NCBI RefSeq assembly: GCF_017301635.1
Contig: NZ_CP071091.1
Location: forward strand, 2,306,001-2,370,000
Reading direction: 5' to 3'
DNA: 64,000 nt
From: Myxococcus landrumus
GTDB lineage: Bacteria > Myxococcota > Myxococcia > Myxococcales > Myxococcaceae
The stretch's first letter is position 1, and each line of letters starts with the position of its first letter. The notes beneath the pieces were generated by a model that worked only from the letters and a program-made list of their open reading frames with translations, made no database searches and had not been told where the DNA came from. A program made the translations under genes and the position numbers. This document shows positions 43,601 through 51,199 of the stretch, in pieces.

Positions 43601-45171
43601 TGAATGCCCTGAAGGCGAAGGGCCTCGACGTGGAGCGCGTGGTCCACCTGTGGAGCCTGGATGGCGACGGCGTCACGGACTTCGACCGCGCCCAGGAACG
43701 CGGCTTCTACTCCGTGCTCCGGCTGACGCGTGCGCTGGTGGAGGCTTCGCTGCCCAAGCGCGTGGAGCTGACGGTGGTGGGACGCCTCGCGCTGGAGGTG
43801 GAGAGCACGGACGAAGTTCATCCCGAGCTCGCCACGGTCCCCGCGCTGTGCAAGGTGATTCCGCAGGAGCACGACGGCATCGCATGCCGGTATGTCGACC
43901 TGGGCCGTGGCACGGGCCTGTCCACCGTGAGCGCGTTGTCGCACGAGCTGCTCTCCGACTCCGCCGAGCCCGTGGTGGCCCTGCGTGGAGCGCGGCGCCT
44001 CGTGCAGACCCATGAGTCGCTGCGGCTCGAGCAGGACGCCGTGGCCGCGCAGCCCTTCCGGACGCGCGGCGTGTACCTCATCACGGGTGGCCTGGGCGGC
44101 GTGGGATTGCTGCTCGCGGGCGAGCTCGCGCGGAGCCATCAGGCGCGGCTCGTCCTCGTGGGCCGCTCCGGGTTGGAGGTAGACCCGGGAGGCCACAAGC
44201 AGCGTGCGGTAAGAGACCTGGAAGCGGCGGGCGCGGAAGTGCTCGTGGTTCGCGCGGACGTGGCGGACGAGTCGCGGTTGCGCGGCGTGCTCACGGAGGC
44301 CGAAGCGCGCTTCGGAGCGGTGCATGGCGTCATCCACGCGGCGGGCCTCGCGGGTGAAGGCGCGGTGGCGCTGCTCGCCGGTCTGGACGCGGCGGCGTGC
44401 GCGCCCCACTTCCGAGCGAAGGTCCATGGCACCTACGCGCTGGAGCGGGCACTCGCCGGACGCTCGCTGGACTTCGTGTTGCTGGTGTCCTCCAACGCCG
44501 CCGTGCTCGGGGGCCTGGGACTTGGCGCCTATGGCGCGGCCAATGCGTTCCTCGATGCGTTCGCGGCCTCACGCGCGCACAGCGGCACGACGCGCTGGCT
44601 GAGCACCAACTGGGATGGCTGGCCCGTCGCCGAGGAAGGGACGCAGGGCGCGAAGACGAGCCTCGACGCGTTCGCCATGTCCTCGACGGAAGCCGTGGAG
44701 GCGTTCCGCCGCGTCGTCGAGTCCGCGCAAGGCGGACAGGTGGTGGTCTCCACGGGCGACCTGCCCGCGCGCGTGGCGCGATGGGTGAGGAAGGACGGCG
44801 CGAGCGCCGAGTCCTCCTCGGGCGCGGTGCATGAGCGTCCTCAGCTCGGCACCGAGTACGTGGCGCCCACGGATGACGTGGAGCTGGCGCTGGCGAAGGT
44901 CTGGCAGGAGCAGCTCGGACTGGCGCAGCTCGGCATCCACGACAACTTCTTCGACCTCGGCGGGAACTCGTTGCTGTGGCTCAAGATCGTGGGTCGGCTG
45001 AAGCGGGAGCTGGGGCGCGACATTCCGCTCACCTCCGTCTTCGAGGCCCCCACCGTCGCCACGCTGGCGAAGAAGCTGGGCGGGCCGGCCACCACGGCCC
45101 AGCCCCCGGGCTTCGAGACGAGTCAGAACCGAGGCGCGCAGCGCAGGGAGCGGCGAAGCCGCCGCGAGTGA
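40636..45171 (+). CDS. PKS1: KS-AT-KR-ACP
   Basis: A 1511-residue type I polyketide synthase module. KS residues ~15-440: Cys185 (TGCSTS), His in EAHGTATP and NVGHLDAAAG. AT ~535-840: Ser633 in GHSLGEY. The selectivity site, usually HAFH for malonyl or YASH for methylmalonyl, reads AAHS; with GHSLG I lean to malonyl. KR ~1140-1330: TGGLGGVG from Y1147, catalytic Ser in LVSSNA, Tyr1299 in AYGAANA, and Lys in RAKVHG, all present. ACP Ser1445 in DLGGNSLL. Expected result: one ketide unit with a beta-hydroxyl. No DH, ER or methyltransferase. The C-terminus is basic (RRERRSRRE), matching the tails of its neighbours. Confidence 0.85.
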   Translation: MGSHVEYQGDSGLAVAIVGMAVRVPGAQDVDAFWRMLRAGVEGITFFSDEALKSLGVDPAFLANPSFVRAAPVLERPGRFDAAFFGYAPREAELLDPQHRIFLECAWTALEHAGYAPGRVPGTTGIFAGSSLSSYLLFNLLSRAEFQQAEDTFPAMVANDKDFLATRVAYHLDFKGPALTVQTGCSTSLVATHLACQSLLGYQCDVALAGGVSVHVPQRTGYTYQEGGITSPDGHCRAFDAKGQGTLFGSGAGIVVLKRLDDALKDGDTIHAVIRGSAINNDGAVKVGFTAPGVEGQMEVIARAQAMADVTPDSISYVEAHGTATPLGDPIEVQALDGVFRAGTDKRAFCGLGSVKTNVGHLDAAAGVTGLVKTVLSLEHAELPASLNYEAPNPRIDFANSPFYVNASLAPWPAGATPRRAGVSSFGIGGTNAHLILEESPVIPSGDASRAWQVLVLSARTPTALDALTTSLLSHLKEHPEQPLADVAWTLQSGRKALDLRRVVVCKDRDDAVRVLETRDPQRLFTLAPSSSTPSAVFMFPGGGAQYPDMGRGLYAAEPAFREAVDQCCTLLRPRLGFDLKPLMYPDADSAATAGQRLKRTSLALPALFTVEYAMARLWESWGLKPEAVIGHSLGEYTAACLAGVFSLEDALALVVLRGKLFEELPGGGMLSVPMPEAEVRPLLGDALSLAAVNGPSQCVVAGTVEAVEALAAELARREVEFRHIPIDVAAHSHLVTPILARFQEFIGTLRRNAPTLPLMSNVTGTWMTPEEAVDPAYWTRHLRHTVRFGDGIRTLAEQPHRVYLEVGPGRTLGTLARLQLTGPGAPPVLPSLRHPQDPVADEELLAATLGKLWAAGVGIDWAAVRGDARRLRVPLPTYPFEGQDYWLAPEAPSAARRGNARKNADVASWFYVPAWRRAPLSPPKVGAVTPRDWVVLQDSTGAGEALVNELVRAGHRVVRVTPGTHLQELGEHHFSLDPSAPEETFFLLNALKAKGLDVERVVHLWSLDGDGVTDFDRAQERGFYSVLRLTRALVEASLPKRVELTVVGRLALEVESTDEVHPELATVPALCKVIPQEHDGIACRYVDLGRGTGLSTVSALSHELLSDSAEPVVALRGARRLVQTHESLRLEQDAVAAQPFRTRGVYLITGGLGGVGLLLAGELARSHQARLVLVGRSGLEVDPGGHKQRAVRDLEAAGAEVLVVRADVADESRLRGVLTEAEARFGAVHGVIHAAGLAGEGAVALLAGLDAAACAPHFRAKVHGTYALERALAGRSLDFVLLVSSNAAVLGGLGLGAYGAANAFLDAFAASRAHSGTTRWLSTNWDGWPVAEEGTQGAKTSLDAFAMSSTEAVEAFRRVVESAQGGQVVVSTGDLPARVARWVRKDGASAESSSGAVHERPQLGTEYVAPTDDVELALAKVWQEQLGLAQLGIHDNFFDLGGNSLLWLKIVGRLKRELGRDIPLTSVFEAPTVATLAKKLGGPATTAQPPGFETSQNRGAQRRERRSRRE

Positions 45172-45192
45172 TGCACCGAAGGAGCAGATGAC

Positions 45193-48100
45193 GTGGACGA
45201 GAAGCAGACTCCAGACATCGACGACGCAGACCTCGCCATCATCGGCATGTCCGGGCGTTTCCCGGGTGCTCGGGACACGGCGGAGCTCTGGAGCAACGTC
45301 CGGGGCGGCGTGGAATCCATCCGGTTCCTCTCACCCGAGGAGTGTCGCGCCGCCGGCGCGTCGAAAGAGCAGGTCGAGGACCCCGACTTCGTGCGCGCCG
45401 CCGCGGTGTTCCCGGAGCCCGAGTCCTTCGACGCCGCGTTCTTCGACATGCCGCCCCGCGAGGCGGAGCTGACGGACCCACAGCACCGTGTCTTCCTGGA
45501 GATCTGCTGGGAGGCCCTGGAGCACGCGGGCTATTCGCCTCGGGACTACTCCGGCGCCATCTCCGTGTACGGCGGCGCCACGCTCAACACCTACCTGCTG
45601 ATGAACCTGGCGAGGAACCCGCGCGTGCTGGGCTCCGTGGAGCCGGTGCAGGTCAACATCGGCAACGGCACGGACTTCCTGGCGACGCGCGTCTCGTACA
45701 AGTTGAACCTGCGTGGCGCCAGTCACGCCGTGCAGAGCGCGTGCTCGACGTCGCTGGTCGCCGTGCACCAGGCCTGCCAGAGCCTGCTCAATGGGGAGTG
45801 TGACATCGCGCTCGCGGGTGGCGCGTCCGTCAACGTGAGCTTCCTCAACGGCTACCGTCACGTGGAGGGCGGAATGGCGTCCCCGGATGGGCGCTGCCGC
45901 CCGTTCGACGCGAAGGCCCGGGGCACGCTGTTCGGCAGCGGCGCGGGCGTGGTGGTGCTGAAGAAGCTGCGGGCCGCGCTGCGCGACGGCGACACCGTGC
46001 ACGCGGTCATCAAGGGTTCGGCCATCAACAACGATGGCTCGCTCAAGGCCGGCTACACGGCGCCGGGCGTGGAGGGTCAGGCCCAGGTCGTCGCCGAGGC
46101 GCTCGCGGCGGCCGGCGTGGACGCGGACACCATCGGCTACGTGGAGGCCCATGGCACCGCGACGCCGCTGGGGGACCCCATCGAGGTGGAGGCGCTCACG
46201 CGGGCCTTCCGTTCCACCACCCAGCGCAGGCGCTTCTGCGCGCTCGGCTCGGTCAAGGGCAACGTCGGACACCTGGACGCGGCGGCGGGCATCACCGGAC
46301 TCATCAAGACCGCCCTCGCCTTGAAGCACGGAGAGCTGCCCCCCAGCCTCCACTACGAGCGGCCCAACCCGGCCATCGACTTCGACGGCAGCCCCTTCTA
46401 CGTCAACGCGACCCTCAAGCCCTGGCCCACGAGCGCGCTGCCCCGGCGCGCGGGCGTCAGCTCCTTCGGCGTCGGTGGCACCAACGCACACGTCGTCCTG
46501 GAGCAGCCGCCGCGTCCGGTCGACAGCGCTCCTTCGCGACGCGCGTGGCAGTTGCTCCCGCTGTCGGCGCGCACGTCGTCCGCGCTGGAGTCCAGCACGG
46601 GCCGTCTGGCGAAGGCGCTCGAGGGCACCGCCGACAAGGCCCTCGCGGACGTGGCCTGGACGCTCCAGGTGGGACGTCAGCGCTTCGGCCAGCGCCGCTT
46701 CGTCCTCGCGCGCGGCGTGAGCGACGCGGTGGCGGTGCTCTCCCAGCCGGACAGCCCTCGTGTCCACACCGCGACGGAGGACGGCGTGGAGCGCCCGGTG
46801 GCGTTCCTGTTCCCCGGCCAGGGCTCGCAGCACGTGGGCATGGGTCGCGCGCTCTACGACGCGGAGCCGGTGTTCCGCGCGGAGGTGGACCGGTGCTCGG
46901 AGCTGCTCAAGCCGCACCTCGGCGGCAGGGACCTGCGCGACGTGCTGTACCCGAAGTCGGGTGACGCGGCGGAGAACGAGAAGACGCTGGCGCGCACGGA
47001 GCTCACCCAGCCCGCGCTCTTCACCCTCGAGTACGCCACCGCGTGCCTCTGGATGTCGTGGGGCGTGAAGCCCGCCGCCATGCTGGGACACAGCATTGGC
47101 GAGTATGTGGCCGCATGCCTCGCGGGGGTCTTCACGCTGGAGCACGCGCTTCAGCTCGTGGCGACACGAGGCCGGCTGATGCAATCCCTCCCCGCGGGCT
47201 CCATGCTCGCGGTGCCCCTCAGCGAAGAGGAGCTGCGGCCTTCGCTCGGGACCGAGCTGAGCCTCGCCGCGGTGAACGCGCCCATGCAGTGCGTCGCCTC
47301 CGGGCCCACGGAGGCGATTGAACGGCTGCGTCGGCAGCTCGAGGAGTCCGGCGTGCGGTGCCACGTGCTCGTCACGTCGCATGCCTTCCACTCCGCGATG
47401 ATGGACCCCATCCTCGACGCCTTCACGGCGCGAGCGGCGGCCATGCCGTTGCGGCCCCCCACCCTGCCCTTCATCTCCAACGTGACGGGGACGTGGATCA
47501 CCACCGAGCAGGCGACGAGCCCGCGGTACTGGGCACAGCACCTGCGCGGCGCGGTGCGCTTCGCGGACGGCCTGCACGCACTCCTCTCCGACCCCAAGCG
47601 CGTCCTGCTGGAGGCGGGACCAGGCCAGGTGCTCAGCCGTCTCGCGCGGCGGCATCCGGCGTCTTCACCTTCGCGCCCCGTGCTCGGCTCCATGCCGATG
47701 CCTCAGGACACGGTGGCCGAGGGCACACCGCCGCTGGCGTACACGACGCTGGGCAACCTGTGGCTCGCGGGCGTCAACGTCGACTGGCGGAGCTTCCACG
47801 GCGACGAGCGGCGTCAGCGCCTCCCGCTCCCGACCTACCCCTTCGAGCGGCAGCGCTTCTGGGTGGAGCCCGAGGAGCAGCACACGCACGGTGGAGCCAC
47901 CGTGGCCCAGGCCACGTCCGAGCGCCTCCCGGCGCCACAGGAGCAGGCGCCGCTGGAGCGGTGGTTCCACGCCCCCTCCTGGAAGCGTGCGCCGCTCGCG
48001 CCCGTGAGCGCCACGAAGGCGCCGGATCCGCGCGTGTGGCTGGTGTTCGAGGACGCGGCGGCAACCGCTGATTCGCTCCTGTCCTCCGAGCCCGGCACCG

Positions 48101-49881
48101 AGCACGTGGTGGTGCGTGTGAAGCCAGGCACCGGGTTCCAGCGTGTTCACGACGCGGCCTTCACCGTGGCTCCTGGTTCTCAGTCGGATCTGCGCGAGCT
48201 TGTGAACACGTTGCGCGAGTCGGGCCGGCTCCCGGACGCGGTGCTTCATCTCTGGAGCCTCACGTCGGAGCTGCCGACGTCCTTCGCGCAGACCCAGGCC
48301 CACGGCTACCACACGCTCGTGGGGCTCTCGCGAGTCCTCGTCGAGCTCCCCCCCGAGCGCCCCTGCACCGTCTTCGTGGTCTCCAACCACGTGCACGACG
48401 TCACCGGAGAGGAAGCCCTCTCTCCCGACAAGGCGACGGTGCTCGGCCCCTGCCGGGTCATCCCGCAAGAGCATCCCCACCTGCGCTTCCACCACGTGGA
48501 TGTGGTGACGGAGGCCGGGGCTCGACTGTCGCCCGGGAGTCTCCAGGCGCTCCGCACCGAGCTGCGCGCCGCTCCGCGCGAAACGGTGGTGGCATTGCGA
48601 GGAGCCCACCGTTGGGTTCCGGCCCTGGAGCCCCTGCCCCTGCCCGAGGCTCCCGCGCCGCATCCCACCGCGCGCGCGGGTGGCGTCTATCTGCTCGTCC
48701 ATGGCCTCGGAGGTGTCGGCGCCATGAACGCGAGGGCGCTCGCACGGCTGTCTCCTGGCGCGAAGCTTGTGTGCCTGGAGCCCGTGGGCTTCCCTGCTCG
48801 CGACACCTGGGACACCCATGTGTCCACACCGGACACGGGCGAGGACTGGGCCCAGCGCATCCGCCGCGCACGCGAGCTCGAAGCGATGGGCGCGGAGGTC
48901 CATGTCGTCCCCGTCGACCTGACGAACGAGGAGTCCCTGCGCACGGCGGTGGACTCGACGGTCTCCCGCTGGGGCGCGCTCCACGGCGTGGTGCACGCGG
49001 CATGGCTGCCGCGTCAGAAGGTCGCCCGCCTCGTCTCCGAGACGGGACCAGAAGAGACCGCGTGGCACTTCGACCCACGGGTCCGGGGACTGGCGCTGCT
49101 CGACGCGGTGCTCGGAGACCGGGCCCTGGACTTCCGCGTGGTGGCGTCGTCCATCTCCGCCGTGCTCGGTGGCATCTCCACCGTCGCCCACACCGCCGCG
49201 AGCGCGTGGCAGGACGCCTTCGCGCAAGCGACGACCCGAACGGGCCGGCGCTGGACGAGCGTGGGCTGGGACGTGGTGCGAGTGGAGGACTACGGCGCGC
49301 ACCTGGGTGCACGCGGTGAGGCCATCGACCGGCTCGCCGTCACGCCCGAGCAAGGCGCGGAGGTCCTGAGCCGCATGCTCGCGCACGCGGCCGGGCCGTG
49401 GCTGGTCGTCTCCACGCACGATGTGAAGGCGCGGCAAGCACCGCCGCAGCCGCTGCCCGCGCAAGCGGAGGTCGTTGCGCGGCCGCTGCATCCCCGTCCG
49501 GCGAACCTTCGCAGTGCCTATGTGGCTCCGACGACGGAGCTGGAGCGGCTGCTCGCGGACCTCTGGCAGCAGATGCTGGGCGTGACGCCCATCGGCATCC
49601 AGGACAACTTCTTCGAGCTGGGAGGCGACTCACTCGTCGCGGTCCAGCTCACCGACCAGCTCAAGCGCCGGCTCAACCTCAGCGTGCCCGCGTCCAGCCT
49701 CTACGAAGGGGTCACCGTGAAGGCGCTGGCGGCCTTGATTCAGCCGCCCGACGCGAACCCGGGCGCGGCACAAGGCGAGGCGGACGAGCGCGAGTCCACC
49801 GTCCAGCGCCGCAAGCAGAACCTCCAGCGTCAGCGCTCGCGTCGGCGCGCGGAGGATGAGGACGCGGAGGAAGGCAGCTGA
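45193..49881 (+). CDS. PKS2: KS-AT-KR(inactive)-ACP
   Basis: A 1562-residue module; the start is a GTG with AAGGAG 8 bp upstream. KS Cys184 (SACSTS); AT Ser634 in GHSIGEY with HAFHS at 730-734, the malonyl-CoA signature. The KR at ~1160-1360 is degenerate: the cofactor motif reads LVHGLGGVG, the catalytic Lys is Arg1296 (DPRVRG), the Tyr is His1333 (AHTAAS) and the following Asn is Ser. I infer no ketoreduction, leaving a beta-keto group. ACP Ser1480 in ELGGDSLV. The C-terminal tail is long and charged (RRKQNLQRQRSRRRAED). The stop overlaps the glycosyltransferase ATG by one base. Confidence 0.85.
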   Translation: MDEKQTPDIDDADLAIIGMSGRFPGARDTAELWSNVRGGVESIRFLSPEECRAAGASKEQVEDPDFVRAAAVFPEPESFDAAFFDMPPREAELTDPQHRVFLEICWEALEHAGYSPRDYSGAISVYGGATLNTYLLMNLARNPRVLGSVEPVQVNIGNGTDFLATRVSYKLNLRGASHAVQSACSTSLVAVHQACQSLLNGECDIALAGGASVNVSFLNGYRHVEGGMASPDGRCRPFDAKARGTLFGSGAGVVVLKKLRAALRDGDTVHAVIKGSAINNDGSLKAGYTAPGVEGQAQVVAEALAAAGVDADTIGYVEAHGTATPLGDPIEVEALTRAFRSTTQRRRFCALGSVKGNVGHLDAAAGITGLIKTALALKHGELPPSLHYERPNPAIDFDGSPFYVNATLKPWPTSALPRRAGVSSFGVGGTNAHVVLEQPPRPVDSAPSRRAWQLLPLSARTSSALESSTGRLAKALEGTADKALADVAWTLQVGRQRFGQRRFVLARGVSDAVAVLSQPDSPRVHTATEDGVERPVAFLFPGQGSQHVGMGRALYDAEPVFRAEVDRCSELLKPHLGGRDLRDVLYPKSGDAAENEKTLARTELTQPALFTLEYATACLWMSWGVKPAAMLGHSIGEYVAACLAGVFTLEHALQLVATRGRLMQSLPAGSMLAVPLSEEELRPSLGTELSLAAVNAPMQCVASGPTEAIERLRRQLEESGVRCHVLVTSHAFHSAMMDPILDAFTARAAAMPLRPPTLPFISNVTGTWITTEQATSPRYWAQHLRGAVRFADGLHALLSDPKRVLLEAGPGQVLSRLARRHPASSPSRPVLGSMPMPQDTVAEGTPPLAYTTLGNLWLAGVNVDWRSFHGDERRQRLPLPTYPFERQRFWVEPEEQHTHGGATVAQATSERLPAPQEQAPLERWFHAPSWKRAPLAPVSATKAPDPRVWLVFEDAAATADSLLSSEPGTEHVVVRVKPGTGFQRVHDAAFTVAPGSQSDLRELVNTLRESGRLPDAVLHLWSLTSELPTSFAQTQAHGYHTLVGLSRVLVELPPERPCTVFVVSNHVHDVTGEEALSPDKATVLGPCRVIPQEHPHLRFHHVDVVTEAGARLSPGSLQALRTELRAAPRETVVALRGAHRWVPALEPLPLPEAPAPHPTARAGGVYLLVHGLGGVGAMNARALARLSPGAKLVCLEPVGFPARDTWDTHVSTPDTGEDWAQRIRRARELEAMGAEVHVVPVDLTNEESLRTAVDSTVSRWGALHGVVHAAWLPRQKVARLVSETGPEETAWHFDPRVRGLALLDAVLGDRALDFRVVASSISAVLGGISTVAHTAASAWQDAFAQATTRTGRRWTSVGWDVVRVEDYGAHLGARGEAIDRLAVTPEQGAEVLSRMLAHAAGPWLVVSTHDVKARQAPPQPLPAQAEVVARPLHPRPANLRSAYVAPTTELERLLADLWQQMLGVTPIGIQDNFFELGGDSLVAVQLTDQLKRRLNLSVPASSLYEGVTVKALAALIQPPDANPGAAQGEADERESTVQRRKQNLQRQRSRRRAEDEDAEEGS
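48661..49290 (+). other. Degenerate ketoreductase domain of PKS2
   Basis: The positions of Lys, Tyr and Asn in the short-chain dehydrogenase active site are Arg1296, His1333 and Ser. The NADPH loop also departs from TGGLGGVG. The fold pattern is otherwise kept, so it probably remains as a structural domain. Confidence 0.8.
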
Positions 49882-51179
49882 TGCGAGCCATCCTCACCAA
49901 CTTCGGCACGCTCGGAGACGTCCAGCCCTTCGTGGCGCTGGCCGTCGAGCTCCGTCGGCACGGGCATCACCCCGTGCTCGCCGCCGCGCCCTCGTACCGT
50001 GAGCTCGCGGAGCAGCACGGCCTCGACTTCCTGCCCGTGGGTCCGGACCTCCGGGCAGCCCAGAGCGGAATCACGCAGGCGATGATGGGCAGCCCCGACG
50101 TCATCCATGACGCCAGCGGAATGCTCCAGCTCTTCCAGCCGCTCGTGGCGTCCCTACCGCGCATGCTGGAGGACCTTCGCGCCGCGTGTCGTGGCGCGGA
50201 CGTGCTCATCAGCGGACGCGTCCAGCCGGCCGCGCGCATGGTGCATGACCTGACACACGTGCCCTTCGTCACGGTGCTGGTGGAGCACAGCGGAAGTGGC
50301 GGCGGTGGCCCGGCGTTCCAGGCCGCCGTGCGCGGACTGGTCAACCCCCTGCGCGAGTCCCTGCGCCTGCCGCCGCTCGACAATCCGCTGGTGGATGGGC
50401 TGTCGCCGCAGCTCGTGCTCACGGCCTTGAGCCGGCACGTGCGGCCGCCCGCCTCGGACCTCCCGGCGCACCACCACACCGTGGGCTATTGCCTGCTCGA
50501 GGAGCCGGCCTTCACACCCGACGCGGACCTGGCGGCGTTTCTCGCGGAGGGCGAGGCTCCGGTCTGCATCACCTTCGGCAGCATGACCCACGGCGACCCG
50601 GTGGCGCTGACGAACACCTTGGTCGACGCCACGGTGCGCGCGGGACGAAGGGCCCTCATCCAGCAAGGCTGGAGTGGACTGGGCCAGCGCGCCCTCCCGC
50701 CCTCGGTGCGAGTCGTCGGACAGGTGCCCCACTCGTGGCTCTTCTCGCGCGTGTCGTGCGTCGTGCACCACGGCGGCGCGGGCACCACGGGCGCGGCGTT
50801 CCGCGCGGGTGTTCCGCAGGTCGTGGTGCCGCATACGTATGACCAGTTCACCTGGGGCGAGGTCGTCCAGGAGCTTCGCTGCGGCGGAGCGGCGGTGCCC
50901 ATCGGTGAGCTGAGCGTGGAGCGGCTCGCGGAGGCCCTCGGCACGGTGCTGGGCGGCGAGGAGCATCGAGCCTCCGCGGCGCGCGTGGGTGAGCAACTGC
51001 GCGCGGAGCACGGCGCGGCGAAGGCACGTCACCTCATCGAGGACCTGGTCCGTCGAGTGGGGCTTGCCTCGCCAGCGAGCGAAGGGCCCGAGGCCCCGGA
51101 AGAGACAGAAGACGAGGAACGGCGCCAGCGCCGCAGGACCGCGCTGAAGCAGCAAAGGGCGAGGAAGGTCGACACTTGA
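49881..51179 (+). CDS. UGT/MGT-type glycosyltransferase with synthase-like basic tail
   Basis: A 432-residue GT-B glycosyltransferase of family 1 type. The N-terminus ILTNFGTLGDVQPF is the acceptor-domain start. The C-terminal domain has ITFGSMTHGD, and the nucleotide-sugar signature HHGGAGTTGAAFRAG from His296, then PHTYDQFTWG. It transfers a sugar to a hydroxyl of a small molecule. The last ~25 residues (EERRQRRRTALKQQRARK) are unlike normal GT endings and resemble the tails of NRPS1, PKS1 and PKS2. It lies inside the operon between two PKS genes, overlapping PKS2 by one base. I infer glycosylation of the cluster product, perhaps while it is bound to the assembly line. No sugar-biosynthesis genes are in the window. 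Confidence 0.8.
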   Translation: MRAILTNFGTLGDVQPFVALAVELRRHGHHPVLAAAPSYRELAEQHGLDFLPVGPDLRAAQSGITQAMMGSPDVIHDASGMLQLFQPLVASLPRMLEDLRAACRGADVLISGRVQPAARMVHDLTHVPFVTVLVEHSGSGGGGPAFQAAVRGLVNPLRESLRLPPLDNPLVDGLSPQLVLTALSRHVRPPASDLPAHHHTVGYCLLEEPAFTPDADLAAFLAEGEAPVCITFGSMTHGDPVALTNTLVDATVRAGRRALIQQGWSGLGQRALPPSVRVVGQVPHSWLFSRVSCVVHHGGAGTTGAAFRAGVPQVVVPHTYDQFTWGEVVQELRCGGAAVPIGELSVERLAEALGTVLGGEEHRASAARVGEQLRAEHGAAKARHLIEDLVRRVGLASPASEGPEAPEETEDEERRQRRRTALKQQRARKVDT

Positions 51180-51199
51180 GCGGGATTTCGGAGAAGAGC

